Shown: positions 1-12,587, counted from the first letter of the stretch. The stretch: 64,000 nt of DNA from Isoetes taiwanensis (GCA_021234155.1 JAJEKV010000001.1:23919189-23983188); one strand, 5' to 3'. Notes: a model not told the origin generated them from the letters alone. Program-made: numbers and translations.

Positions 1-784
1 ATGCAAAAAGACGACTATGATTTCCATTATGGATTCATTGTTGTTTTATTGGACAGAAGTATGGAGATTGAAGGTGTTCAGGATCTTATTTCAAGACATT
101 ACGGAGAAGCAACTTGTGATCCATTTAGATGTAATATATCTAAATGCAACTCCAAATAAAATAATAAAGGAAGGAAGGAAAGCAGAACCATCAATTGGTA
201 TGTCTTGACTAGTAATATGGAGAGAATAACGAACAAAAAATGGAAATCATAAATAAAGTTGTTTTCTCCAAGTTAATCATCAAGGTGAGTTAACGAGAGT
301 AAAAGGCTCCGTAGGTCCAGTTTTCCCTGAGTAATGTTGACTTGTTGTTTATATACATATAACATTGATTAAGAAGACGAAAGCTTTTAACGTCGAGGCT
401 CCATAGGTCCAGTTGATTCCCAGAGTAATGTTGACTTGTTGTATATATACATAATAATTGATTAAGAAGACGAGAGCTTTTAACGTCGAGACCAACTTGT
501 CTAGGATACACATGCACACACAACACATAATATTACTCTTACGGATATTTCTCTATGTAGATGTGATGTGTGCATCATATGTGCAATCGAATACTGCAAA
601 TATTTCTCTCTGTCAATTGTGATATTGCATCATATGTGCAATCGAATACTACAAATGTGGCAGCTTTTCTTCTTCGCCCACACATGATATGGTCCCCTGG
701 CCTTGACCTTGGGCCCTGCCCCAAATTGACTTTACGTAAAGAGCAACCAGTTGACCCTTAAATTGAAAATTTTAAGAACGTTGT
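1..784. repeat. Tandem duplication, copy 1 (ABCB upstream region)
   Basis: This stretch is nearly identical to 1415-2206, giving a direct repeat with a period of about 1.41 kb upstream of the ABCB gene. Inside it a unit of about 93 bp containing GGTCCAG and AACGTCGAG occurs twice (about 305-500), and a unit of about 50 bp containing CATATGTGCAATCGAA occurs twice (about 560-655). No supported coding region was found; short ORFs here are not conserved in frame between the copies. Confidence 0.85.
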
Positions 785-1414
785 CTTTTGCCATGCAACA
801 GTCCCCCTCCACCAACAGGGGCAACCGAGCATTTACAGCCTATGATGGGTTTTTAGCAGTCATCAGTATATTCTGGGTATATATTGACATATACCTAGAA
901 TATGCCATAAACCCACCTCAACAAGGGGCAACCCAAAAATAAGCTAGAGGCTACCAACAAAGGCTCAAAATTACATTTGAACAATTGGATTTTTTGAACA
1001 ATTGGATAAATTCCCCTTTAACTCGCATGTTGTTTTGGTGCATAACCATATTGAAAAAGCATATAAATAGACATGGCATACCCCAAGTTCTTATGCTATT
1101 GTTTGTATGAGACGTCTGGCAATAGGTAAGTCTTTGCATGCATACATATATACGATCAATACGTATGAGACGTCATGAGCCAATCATTGTTAAGCAGTCG
1201 TATGTAACGATAACATATGCCATTTGTGTATTTTCAAGGGTTGTGCCATCTGACGCTCTACATTGCTCTAAATTTCCATCGGATGGCTCGAGCCAAACAA
1301 TGGATGCCTCATATGAATATGCACCAAAACAATCATCAAACAATAATGTAAATTGTGTATTCCATATAGTAACATCACAAAAATGAGCTTTGCAACCAAA
1401 ATTGTTTTGATTGC
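785..1414. other. Spacer between the duplicated upstream copies; no gene seen
   Basis: This DNA is present once, between the two copies of the upstream duplication. It contains two short look-alike stretches with CAACAGGGGCAACC and CAACAAGGGGCAACCC. I see no coding signal, RNA gene or element end. Confidence 0.5.
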
Positions 1415-2206
1415 CATGCAAAAAGACAACTATGATTTCCATTATGGATTCATTGTTGTTTTATTGGACAGAAGTATGGAGATTGAAGGTGTTCAGGATC
1501 TTATTTCAAGACATTACGGAGAAGCAACTTGTGATCCATTTAGATGTAATAAATCTAAATGCAACTCCAAATAAAATAATAAAGCAGAACCATCAATTGG
1601 TATGTCTTGACCAGTAATATGGAGAAAATAACAAACAAAAAATGGAAATCATAAATAAAGTTATTTTCTCCAAGTTAATCATCAAGGTGAGTTAACGAGA
1701 GTAAAAGGCTCCGTAGGTCCAGTTTTCCCCGAGTAATGTTGACTTGTTGTATATATACACATAACATTGATTAAGATAACGAAAGCTTTTAACGTCGAGG
1801 CTCCATGGGTCCAGTTTTCCCAGAGTAATGTTGACTTGTTGTATATATACATATAACATTGATTAAGAAGACGGAGAGCTTTTAACGTCGAGACCAACTT
1901 GTCTAGGATACACATGCACACACAACACATAATATTACTCTTACGGATATTTCTCTATGTCGGTGTGATGTGTGCATCATATGTGCAATCGAATACTGCA
2001 AATATTTCTCTCTGTCGGTGTGATGTGTGCATCATATGTGCAATCGAAAACTGCAAATGTGGCATGACATTTTCTTCTTCTTCGCCCACACACACAACCC
2101 ATATTATGGTCCCCACAGCCCCCTTGACCTTGGGCCCTGCCCCAAATTGACTTTACGTAAAGAGCAACCAGTTGACCCTTGAATTGAAAATTTTAAGAAC
2201 GTTGTC
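1415..2206. repeat. Tandem duplication, copy 2 (ABCB upstream region)
   Basis: Second copy of the 1-784 block, with the same internal duplicated units of about 93 bp (about 1705-1895) and about 50 bp (about 1960-2055). It ends about 390 bp before the ABCB start codon, so the distal promoter of that gene has probably been duplicated. Copies differ by scattered substitutions and short indels, for example a 12-bp insertion in copy 1 near position 167. Confidence 0.85.
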
Positions 2207-2549
2207 GGTAATGGGCACATTGGTGATATTGAGCGTAGACTCTTTGTCTATATCGAAGAACCAAATCGTACCTTTTTTGCGCCTCCACAATCGGCCAAAT
2301 CTGTAGTTAAGATCGGACCAGCAGCTACGTTCACAAAATGTTCCTTTCTTCTGTTTCTAGTTGATCTTCTTCTTTTGCGATGTCGATAGGCGCCAATCCG
2401 ATCCTGTAAGTCCAATGCATCGGATCCCATTTCGCTTTTCAACCATGCTCCACATGCAAGGCATTCAATGTCGTAATGGGGTTGACCCAAGGAATTTGAG
2501 ATGTGCATCCTTGTGGCCTTTATTCTTTTGGCTGATCCTAGTATTTGAA

Positions 2550-2557
2550 TATATAAA
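2550..2557 (+). promoter_or_regulatory. Possible TATA box of the ABCB gene
   Basis: A perfect TATATAAA lies 42 bp upstream of the ABCB start codon used here (2599). If functional it would give a leader of only about 15 bases, so either the leader is very short or the real promoter lies further upstream in the duplicated region. Call rests on motif and position only. Confidence 0.35.
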
Positions 2558-2598
2558 GGACAGGCGTATGCAGAGCATGGCATAGTCATATATTGATC

Positions 2599-5500
2599 AT
2601 GGAATCACGTGCACAGAATGAACTGCAAAATGTCAGCAGGGATAAGAAACTTGAAGAAAAGGATGTAGATCATAGTCCAATCCATAAGCTGTTTGAGTAT
2701 GCAGATGGATTTGATTGGATACTCATGGCATTTGGAACCCTTGGAGCCATCGTGCATGGTTTCACCTTACCCGTGTTTTTTGTTCTGTTTGGAGATCTGC
2801 TCAACAGCTTTGGCAACTTCTTGGGCGATCACCATAAAATGTACCATGAAGCATCCAAGGTATGTATGCATGATAAAAGTTATGATTTGTTTTCAGTGTT
2901 ACAATTACTTCTATTCTGCAGTTTGCATCATACTTGGTTTACTTGGGTCTTGTGAGTGGAGTATCATCATGGGCAGGTATGTTTTTGATTGAAAAATTAC
3001 TTTACTGGCCACTCCATTTCTAAGTATCTCCGAATTGGGAAAACAGAGGTAGCATGTTGGATGCAAACTGGAGAGCGTCAAACAGCCCGACTGAGAATTA
3101 AATATCTGGAGGCCATGCTCAATCAGGATATTGGCTTTTTTGATACTGAAGCAAGGACTGGGGATCTAGTGGGAAAAATATCAACTGACATTCTAATTGT
3201 CCAGGAGGCTATTAGTGAAAAGGTTAGTTTCTGCTCCGTAAGCTTTCAAGCTTTTCTCCAACAGAATTGGCATTTAGGCTAAGTCAACTGCCTTTCTTGG
3301 GTGCTCACAGATGGGCCTCTTTTTGCATTTTGCTGCGGTATTTATTGGAGGATTCACTGTAGCATTTAGATCAACATGGAGACTAAGTCTTGTGACCTTG
3401 GGAATTCTTCCGCTATTAGCTATTGCTGGTGGTCTTTCTGTCTATGCGCTGACGTATGTTACATCTAAGGCCAAAGAAGCATATGCTGTTGCAGGAAATA
3501 TTGCAGAACAGGTATATGGTCTGCTTTCAGAAAAACGTTCTGCCGATGGTATTGGTGTATGTATCTAATATATCGCACCTATGTTATTGGCACTTTGCGA
3601 GACAGGCAATTTCACAGATTAGAACTGTTTATTCCTTTGTTGGAGAAACGGATGCAGTTAAGACCTATTCCCAAGCATTAGAATCCACACTTTCATTAGG
3701 TCACAGAGCTGGGTTGGCCAAAGGAATGGGTGTAGGATCAACGTACGCAATCCTCTGTGGCTGCTGGGCTTTACTATTTTGGTATGGAGGTGTCCTGGTC
3801 AGGAAAGGCGAGGTTGATGGAGGCAAGGTTATATCAGGAATATTTTCAGTCATCGTTGGTGGCCTGTATGTATCTCAGATATTTAATCTAATGTGAAGCT
3901 TTAAATAAAAAAATAATGGCATGTACGCAATATTAACCTTATGTTACCTTGTCATGAAGCTCCCTAGGCCAAGCCGCTCCAAGCATTGCAACCTTTTCAA
4001 AGGCAAGAACATCTGCTTATCAACTTATGCAGTTGATTAACCACAGACCCCATATACATGGGAACAAACAGAATGGTGCAGTACTAACTGTAGTAGAAGG
4101 GAACATTAACTTCTGCAGTGTTTCCTTTAGTTACCCTTCAAGGCCTGATATAGCCATATTCAAAGATCTATGCCTTAAAATACCAGCAGGGAAGACTGTT
4201 GCATTTGTTGGAGAAAGTGGTTGTGGAAAGAGCACCATTATTTCACTTATTCAGCGATTCTATGATCCTAATTCAGGTTTGAAGTAAAGTATTTACCTTC
4301 ATGTTTATATTGCATATGATGTGTCTTATACATTTATCATCTGTAAAGGGAAGGTCCTGCTCGATAACCACGACATTAAAACACTAAAATTAGACTGGCT
4401 CAGGCAACAAATGGGTTTGGTCAATCAGGAGCCAGTTTTATTTGCAACAACAATCGAGGAAAACATACTCTATGGCAAGCAGGATGCAACGATTGAGGAT
4501 ATTGAAAAAGCTTCAAAATCTGCAAATGCTCATGGCTTCATCAGCCAGCTTCCAGAGGGATACAAAACTCAGGTATGCTTATGGACATGAACATTTAGAC
4601 ATCGTGCTTTCCTTACTCCATAAATCTCATAGTTATTGTGAAAGCAGGTTGGTGAACATGGTGTCCAGCTCTCTGGTGGACAAAAACAGAGGATTGCGAT
4701 AGCAAGAGCAATACTCAGAAATCCATCTATTCTTCTTCTTGATGAAGCCACAAGTGCTTTAGATGCAGAATCAGAGCATGCCGTCCAAGAAGCCTTGGTT
4801 CACCTCATGATAGGGAGGACAACAATAGTTGTTGCACATCGCCTATCAACTATTCAGAATGCAGATATAATTGCTGTTTTGCAACAAGGGAGTATTGTTG
4901 AGTTAGGGGCCCACAAGGATCTCATGGCCATAGGGGATTCTGGCGCATATGCTGCTCTTTTTAAGCTGCAATCCATGATGAAAGATGAAGAAGCGCACGA
5001 GGAGGAAGAACATGGGTTTGTTTCCTTTTTGAATTATATTTTTTCAGGGGTTATCAACTTTATTAATGCTGAATTTGTATTGATGTGCTTGCAGAATGTT
5101 GAAACAATATTCCTCAAATAAGTTGTCCAGTATAGACGGCAAGGGTGGGAGTAAACGGTTTCGTTTTAGCTGGAGAAAGAATTCATTGAGTTATCCATCT
5201 AGTATAGCTTCAGACTCTCTGAGAATTGTGAGTAATGACGACGATGAAGAGGATGAAAAAGAGTCCAAAGGATACTTTTGGAGGTTATTGGGGTTAAATT
5301 TATCAGACTGGCCTTTCTTCATAGTTGGGACAACAGGAGCTATGTTAGCTGGAGTTGTCACTCCTGCGCTTGGCTTCCTCATGGCTTCAAATATCAATTT
5401 GTTTTACACTACAAACTTTCATTACATGGAAGAGCAAATTGCAAAAAACTGCTACTATTTTATCCTTGTGGGGGCTGCATCATTTGTAGCCTTTTTATTG

Positions 5501-7186
5501 GACCATTACTCTTTTGCTATTGCAGGAGAAAATCTTACCAAGCGAGTGCGGGAAAAGATGCTTGCAGGTTTAGTGGATACTTTTTTCGTTAGCATACAAC
5601 ATGTTAGCATAATTAACATAGTGGATACAAAACATGTTAGCATAATTAACATATTGCATTGCAGCTATACTGAACAATGAAATCAGCTGGTTTGACCAAA
5701 ATGAGAATAGCAGTGGCCAGATTGTTTCACGCTTGTCTTACAGTGCAATATATGTAAGAGCTGCAATGGGGGACCGAGTTGCAACAATTGTACAGAATGG
5801 AACACTTCTTATCTCAGCTCTCATTGCTGTGTACATTATGGCTTGGAGGTTGGCCCTCGTGATGACTGCAATTATACCATTAGTCGTTGCTGCTGCCATG
5901 GTAGAGGTAATATTTTTTATTTTATAGATTTGGGTGCAAGTGCGCTTATAGTAACTGTCCATGGTTTGCAGCAACTGTTTTTAAAGGGATTTATTGGTGA
6001 CATAGATAAGGCATATCACAAATCAAATACAACAGCAGGAGAAGCTGTTAGCAACATCCGTATTGTGGCAGCTTTTGGTGCAGAGGAAAGACTAGTAAAC
6101 TTATTTGCTAACGAGTTAAAGGTGTCAAAACAGTCTAACTTCATCAGAGGACAGGTAGCTGGTCTAGGGTTTGGCATCTCACAAATTTTCCTCTTTTCTT
6201 CATATGGAGTTGCACTATGGTATGGGGCCAAGTTGATAAGAGATGAAATGGCAAGCTTTGGAAATGTCATGAAGGTTTTCTTTGTCCTCTTTGCAACAGC
6301 ATTTGCTGTTTCAGAAACAATTAGTTTAACCCCAGATATTGTAAAAAGTAACAAAGCAATGAAGTCTGTTTTCAAAATCCTGGACCGAAGGACTAGGATT
6401 GAGCCAGATTGTTCGGATGGTGAGCAGGTCAATGAAATCAAGGGGGACCTTGAACTCCAAAAAGTATACTTTTACTACCCATCTAGGCCAGAGGTGGGAG
6501 TTCTTAAAAACTTGAATTTGAAAGTGCATGCAGGGAGATCCCTTGCATTAGTTGGACCTAGTGGGTCAGGAAAGAGCTCTGTAGTATCCTTGGTTGAGAG
6601 GTTTTATGACCCTACGAGGGGAACTGTCTTAGTTGATGGGAAAGATATCCGAACCTTGAATTTAAAATCATTTCGTCGCCATGTAGGCTTGGTTCAGCAG
6701 GAGCCTACCCTATTTGCAACCAGCATATATGAGAATATACTCTATGGTAAAGGTAATGCATCGGAAAGTGAGGTAATTGAGGCGTCAAAAGCTGCTAATG
6801 CTCATGACTTTATAAGCTCGTTGCCAGATGGATACAAGACAAATGTGGGGGAGAGGGGAATTCAGCTTTCTGGAGGCCAAAAACAGAGACTGGCAATTGC
6901 TCGTGCAGTTCTGAAGAATCCAAAAATACTCTTATTGGATGAAGCAACAAGTGCCTTGGATGCAGAATCTGAACGCATTGTACAAGAGGCTCTTGACAAG
7001 CTAATGAAAGGAAGGACAAGCATAGTAATAGCTCATCGTCTCTCAACCATAAGAGATGCAGATGAGATTGCAGTGATGGAAGGTGGCAAAATCATTGAGC
7101 AAGGAAGACATCAGGATCTTGTTGGAAAAAATGATGGTGCCTACTATAGATTAATAAAGCTTCAGCAAAGAAGCAATAGCACCTAG
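2599..7186 (+). CDS. Full-size ABCB (MDR/P-glycoprotein) ABC transporter, 11 exons
   Basis: Intact plant ABCB full transporter, an ATP-driven membrane exporter. Members of the family move auxin or other small molecules across the plasma membrane; the substrate here is unknown. Exons: 2599-2859, 2922-2976, 3047-3222, 3311-3511, 3606-3865, 3960-4276, 4349-4572, 4648-5015, 5095-5567, 5665-5906, 5972-7186. All introns are GT-AG and 62-97 bp, and all phases agree, giving 1263 residues (family usually about 1250). Order is TMD1, NBD1, linker, TMD2, NBD2. NBD1 has Walker [10 protein letters not shown] (402-410), LSGGQ (506-510) and Walker B with D530/E531. NBD2 has Walker [10 protein letters not shown] (1054-1062), LSGGQ (1158-1162) and D1182/E1183. 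An acidic and basic linker lies at about 600-690. NBD1 reads GEHG where GERG is usual before the signature. Sequence style is nearer the ABCB2/10/13 group than ABCB1/19. The in-frame ATG at 2593 is an alternative start. Confidence 0.96.
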
Positions 7187-8550
7187 TGTCAAACAAGTCA
7201 TGCAAGGTGTTTATAAAGTTGTAAACTGTTCTCAAAAGAGCACATGTAACAAAATACATAGTTGATAGTTCTTGCTTACAATAGGAAGCATCTCGCGTAG
7301 CATTGTTGATTCCAATTATTAGTACAAGAATGGGAGGAAGATGGCCTTAGGCCCTTTCTCACTTTCCCAAGCTAGCTTTGGAAGCTATTCTAATAGAAAG
7401 GCAAATTGTTGATGGGCGAACTTGCCCATAAAAAATTTGTCATATCTTAACATTGTATAGAATAGATATTCTTAAAACAAAATCCACATTACCCGGTAAG
7501 CAGCCATTTAAAGAATCCACATCGGGATTCATGCGAATAGATAAGGATAGATGCCGAAAATTTCCCAGCTATTCAGGATGACCTAATGGAATTAGCGGCC
7601 AAGATCATTTTCTCATGGTACCTTAGCGAGACGCGAAAATGAGAAAACGTACAGCAATCTCCGAACTTTTATGGGAGGAATAGACTCTTGGGCCAAGATT
7701 CCGCTAGGTTATCTTGGAAGGCCAAGTTAAAAATCTAGAAAGATAAATTCGGTATTAGGGTATGGTCGCCACGTTTCGCGCACTTAAGAGGCAAACTCTT
7801 GTAAGTCGAGGTACATTCGCGCGATACCTAATGTCTTGGACTACAAAAATTGGAGAACAAAATTTCATCAGAATCCCTAAGGTTAAGAAGTTATAGCATC
7901 ATGAGTCGCTTTGGGTTGGGTCCACGATCCCACGCCGATTTTAATAGCCCCATTTGCATATACCCCGAGCCTGCCATCGCCAGACTTATGGACGCGCGAA
8001 GACACCGAGTGTGCCACCTGACACGCCACTTAACATTATGTTCGTCCGACTCCCACGATCGGGGAACGATGCATCAATACAGCCTTCATGCTTATATCGT
8101 TTTCGCCATATCCGAGGCCCCCTAAAGTTGCCAGCTATCGTGCCCTAGGGTAATGGATACCGTCCCCAATTTGGCCCGCCTCCGCTAAATTTCTAGCCTA
8201 CCTCCATAAACCCTTTCTAATTCTTCAATCGATTCGCCCCTAAACGGCTCGAACCGTCTCTGCTCTAGCTGCAGTGGATGAATTTGGCCTTTAAGGCGAG
8301 GATTTTTTGGGAATCTGGGATGTCCAGACCGCGCCAGACCCATCATACCCTTCTTCCTTTAAATTTGGAGTTCATTGTCTCCCCGTGATGTACCTCGAAG
8401 TATTCTTAATCACCCTCGGCACCCAATAAGCGTACCGCTCACATTGTCTCCTTCAACTTAATTTGGATGTTTCTAGGCTAGACTAAATGTGTTTTCTTGC
8501 ATTAACATAGCAGGCACATCAGTGATTATGGATCAAGTACGCAGGACAAG
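7187..8550. other. ABCB 3' flank and gene-free DNA
   Basis: The first few hundred bases after the stop are AT-rich and probably include the ABCB 3' UTR. I did not find a convincing poly(A) signal. From about 7500 the base composition turns mixed and GC-richer, with no open frame longer than about 90 codons and no recognisable domain. It looks like old, decayed repeat DNA. Confidence 0.5.
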
Positions 8551-8555
8551 CTTCC

Positions 8556-8873
8556 TTGCCGACCTGGGACACTGCCAGGTCTGAAAGGATGGGGGCTCCG
8601 TCACCCAGGAAACGACCTCGCAAACCTCCCAGCAATCATCCCAGCTCTAGTAGCTCCACAACGTCAACAACTCCCAACTTTTTTTCAATTCGCAACTGTC
8701 TTGTTACACCGGCAGAGTTGACCCGTGTTGTAGGTTCCTCCCTCCATGTTGAGGTGTCTCCAAAGATAGTCTCCCAGGTTGAAAGGGCCCACTCTAATAC
8801 CGACTTAATCCATTGCCAGATTGTGGTTACTGAAGAAGATAGCGTCCTCTTCCAAAGCCCTGTGCAACCTTGA
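8556..8873 (+). CDS. Possible small ORF or gene fragment, unrecognised
   Basis: An open frame of 105 codons with a basic, Pro/Ser-rich start (PRKRPRKPP) followed by a serine run and then a more ordinary mixed stretch. I recognise no domain. The following DNA (8880-9140) is T-rich and contains a 29-bp direct duplication (9071-9099 and 9104-9132), like a transcribed 3' end. It could be a terminal exon of a transposon-borne or pseudogenised gene; a chance ORF is not excluded. Confidence 0.25.
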   Translation: MPTWDTARSERMGAPSPRKRPRKPPSNHPSSSSSTTSTTPNFFSIRNCLVTPAELTRVVGSSLHVEVSPKIVSQVERAHSNTDLIHCQIVVTEEDSVLFQSPVQP

Positions 8874-9383
8874 ATGCTTCCATCCATATCTGCATGGCCA
8901 CCACTAGACGATCATCTTTCTCCCTTTTTTCTTATGTGATTGTGGCCTCTGTGCCCTTACCCCTCTTTTAATCATGATCTGGAATGTGGCCTGAGTGCCA
9001 AGAGTTTTTGTGATAGGCCTAAGTGCCATCTTGTGTAGCAGCCCTCGGGTTTTTTGTGAATGAAAATGAGTTAATGAAACTTTAGTTTTGTCTTAACACT
9101 TGCTTAATGAAACTTCAGTTTTGTCTTAACACAGTTGTTATATATATTGTTTTGTGTATGTGTAGTGAGCATGATCTGAATGACGCGGAACTTAAGAGGT
9201 TGAGCAGGCTCCAGTTAATTGATCACCAATGTTTGTTGTATTATACATCCAGAAATCTGGTCCTGATGAGTTAACAAATATATCAAACGTAGTAAACAAT
9301 GCAATGGATTTAGGGTTGAATGGCAGATGCCTTAGTTGTCTATGGTCTCATCACTGTCTTCGGATACCTGCCATATGCAAATA

Positions 9384-9947
9384 TTAGTATTGTATCACAA
9401 ATGCCAGTTCCCTTAAAAGCCTGCTGTAGACCAAACAAACCTGGTTAATGAATGTGTTGCCCTCCTCGAATCTTGGTGTTGGTCCCGTGCCTTCAGACAT
9501 ATTTGCTCTCCAAGTCTTTGCAAACTCCACATCCATTCCTCTGGCCCGGGAGATTATATCCATGTCCACACCAATTTCGACCATTTCTTAAATGATCCTA
9601 GCCTTGTCTATGGCCTTATCCCCGTCGTGTTGAGGGCTAGAATTGGCTGCTGCATATTTGACCCAACCTTGTATGTCCAACCTCATGGAATTCACATGGC
9701 CAATTTCAGCGTGTGTCTGTGGTTCTCCCTCCCTGCTGACCAAGTCCCATGTCTTCATTGGTGACTTGATTGTGCTAATGGAATTTGGGACAGATCTGAC
9801 CAGACGCAGAAACCCTTCTATGCTAATATCCTGCACACCAGCAACGTCTCCCGAGCATAAGTGTGTATCCTCCAAGCTACACATAACCTGCACTTCTTCT
9901 TCACTATCATGGGCAAGTGTGTGATCAAACATAACTGGTGTTGTCAA
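9384..9947 (-). pseudogene. Coding-like remnant downstream of the pogo transposase, unrecognised
   Basis: Two adjacent open pieces on the - strand, 9588-9947 (119 codons) and 9384-9584 (66 codons), lie just 3' of the pogo-like transposase on the same strand. They have ordinary globular amino-acid composition and no domain I know. They may be the end of the transposase-encoded protein, a second product of the same element, or an unrelated insert. A stop and frame change separate them from the upstream piece ending at 9967. Confidence 0.3.
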
Positions 9948-9966
9948 TCCATTGACCTGCTAACGT

Positions 9967-11708
9967 TCAAAGTCCAGCGTGAAAGATGTTTGGACTATTG
10001 GAGCCCCTAATTGGACTTATCCCTTGCCTCATCCTCATCCTCATCCTGTTTCTAACCTCTAACCTTTTGCTCTTCACCTCATCACTCATTGGCCTCTGGA
10101 AGCTAAAGACTGCAACCACTCTTAAAATGCCCCTGGGGTACATGAGTTCTCTAAGTCTTGCAGTAGAGGCTTCAAAATCAGCATCTGCCTTCTTCTTTTT
10201 TTCCCTTTCTTCCCTATTTTGTTGTGCTCTCTTGGCAGCCTCCTGCCTTTCCAATTTCCTTCTAGCAACCTCGAGTTTTCTGGCTGCAACTTCCTCATCC
10301 TTTAGTCTCGCAGCCTTAACCCTTCTAAACCTCTCAGCTGTCAAGGCCTCACAGAAGCTACCACTAGAGATGTGCACTCTTCCACTCAGATCTGGAGCTA
10401 AACCCCTCTTCCTTGCCCTCATGGCCTGAGACTGTTGCACGTAGGCCTGTGAAGTCCTCAGGTTTTCAGGAAGCTGCACACATGCCTGTGCTGCTCCCAT
10501 GTCACGAGTTGGTAGCACAGGTTGCAATGAGGGCCTTAAGGTTGCATCCATGGCCTCATGGTTACCAACTTGTGCGCCTTCTCGCTGAGATGGATGCACA
10601 TCATGGCTTGCAATATCTACATCGTCACTTACATGTTCATTCTCTCCAGTTGGCTGTTGGCCATCATGCTCACCAGTAGGCTGTTGTGCCTCCCATAACT
10701 GTTGCAAATCAGCCATGTTGAATTGTTCCAATTCCTCATCCTCCAAGTTGGCAGCCTCTTCCTGGCCTCCACTTTGCATAATTTACTCTATGGGCACCCT
10801 ACCGAACCTGCCACTTTCCTGGCCTGGCCCTCTTTGGCTCTATCCTCTCTTTGCTAATCATATAGGAAGACCTCAACCTTTTGAATGCTGATTTGAATGG
10901 TGCAAAGCATGCCACATCCAAAGGTTGTAACCTATGGGATGCGTGGGGTGGAAGTAGGGCAAAATGAATGCCCATTCCTTTAGCTGCCAAAATTACTTCC
11001 AGCTCCAATATTATAAGGTGTGGCCTTGATGGAGATACTCCACCTGGGACCGTAGCAACAAAATGTGACAACTAGGACTTGAACAATTATGTAGTCATCC
11101 AGACTGAGGGCTGGACAGCCTGAATTGCCCCTTCCTCACATCTGGCAATGTTATCTTGTCTCATCGGAGTAGCCTTGAAGATGTACATATTAGGTATCTT
11201 GAGCCCTTCAGCATTTAAACATACCAGTATTGTAACCCACTCCGTGTTGTTCATGACAACCTCACTTACCCTATTCTCCCCTTTCCTCCCTATGATCTTC
11301 ATGCTCTTCACCTTCCCAGCTTGGATGCCAGTCTCATCAGCATTCCAAATCCTAGAGGCCGGGAAATCAAACTCCCATAGATTTGCCTCATACCAGCATA
11401 GAAGTTATCCAAGTTTTGTTGTGTCATAGCACGTGCCCGAGCCATATCTAGTGTCTCTGCACTTCTTAGTGCAACCTCTGGATGCCTTTGCCTGAACAGC
11501 TTCCACCATTTACTCCCGGGAATCCATCGGAAATCTGAGTTGCCCCCTTCCATAGCCATTTGTGTTGCCCTCTCTTTGACAGCCGAGAGTGTAACCCCCA
11601 TTCCCTGCTCGGCCCTAAAGATGCCCAGTTAACTAATTCTTCCTCTTGTAGAGTTGTTAGAATTTGAGGATTACCAGTTTGTTTATGAGTTATATGGCCA
11701 TGAAGCAA
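9967..11708 (-). pseudogene. Pogo/Tigger-like (CENP-B/DDE superfamily) transposase pseudogene
   Basis: Read on the - strand in pieces 11708-11466, 11601-11308, 11311-11087, 11071-10799 and 10779-9967, which shift frame relative to one another. The order fits a pogo-type transposase. A helix-turn-helix CENP-B-like part contains WWKLFRQRHPE and DMARARAMT. The DDE domain follows with IWNADETGIQ (first catalytic Asp, near 11340), NMYIFK and IARCEEGA, then LLPPHASHRLQPLDVACF (third Asp). The expected block with the second catalytic Asp, DGHSSH in relatives, is missing: HLIILE runs straight into LEVILAAKG near 11000. The last part (270 codons) is Glu/Arg/Lys-rich and likely coiled coil. Terminal inverted repeats were not identified. 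The enzyme must be inactive. Confidence 0.85.
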
Positions 11709-11719
11709 AGGTATAGAAA

Positions 11720-12248
11720 TTGAGTCATGCCATATTGAGAAAGGAGAAAGTAAATTACAAGGACGACATGGTATTCTAGAGCATATAAACTAGTGAAATC
11801 TTATGCCAGTTATTTTAAGCCTATATAGTTCTAAGGTTAAGGAAGGAAATCGAAACTGGTTAAGCTTATACTTATCAATGGTAGACAATGGTTTAAAGAT
11901 GGAAGGAAAATGAGCGGTGCCATGGAATATGGGACTCGGTCGAATCACCGGATCCCAGCTATATGAAAATAAAATAGTATGTGCCGATCACCTGAAGATA
12001 GATCTGAGGAGGTCGTAGTTGGATTGGGGACTTGATCGGAAGAGCTGTTGGTTGATTCACTAGTCTGCTTGGGCTATCAGAATATTGCTACAGTTCCATA
12101 TAATGCAAACCATGTTTATTTGATATTGATGAATAGCTATTGGTTTACTCAAGTCTATGGTATTATAAGTATCTAGATGAACTTGTGCATTATATAAGGA
12201 AAGATTGAGTGTCTACTTGATTGTTCTATCATAATATTTTTCTTTCTT
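11720..12248 (+). repeat. Possible 5' LTR of a copia element
   Basis: This non-coding stretch directly precedes a copia-type primer-binding site, so at least its end should be the 5' LTR. I could not fix the left border, and no matching 3' LTR was found after 16560, so the extent is a guess. Confidence 0.3.
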
Positions 12249-12260
12249 TGGTATCAGAGC
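12249..12260 (+). other. Copia primer-binding site (initiator Met-tRNA)
   Basis: TGGTATCAGAGC is the usual primer-binding site of plant Ty1/copia elements, complementary to the 3' part of initiator methionine tRNA. It is followed 8 bp later by the gag start codon at 12269. Confidence 0.8.
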
Positions 12261-12587
12261 AGGGATTATGGCAAGCAGACTAGGAGCATCATTGCTAAAT
12301 GCAATTGATGTATTTGAAGGAGAGTCCGGATTCCAGGTGTGGAAAGAAAAAATAAAAGAAGTTCTGGAAATTGAAGGCTTATGGAGCTATGTAGCTGATG
12401 AAGAAGCGTAAAGATAATCACCATTGCTTCCAGTAGGAGTTCCAGTAATGTTGGGTGCAGAGGGAGAACCAACCCAAGCAATGAAGAGGTGATTTCTCAA
12501 GTTAGAGGTGATGCAAGTGCAACCAAACTGATTGAAGCAAGAAGTATTATAACAAGTAAGCTTAGCTCATCAATTTTATTGAAAGTT

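Noticed and set aside
2248..2589. 113-codon - strand ORF and 74-codon + strand ORF just upstream of ABCB
   Set aside because: They overlap each other and the presumed promoter and match no domain. They are probably chance frames.
9986..10679. + strand ORFs of 147 and 88 codons opposite the pogo transposase
   Set aside because: They are the complementary shadow of the Glu/Lys/Arg-rich transposase end (Leu/Ser-rich translation).
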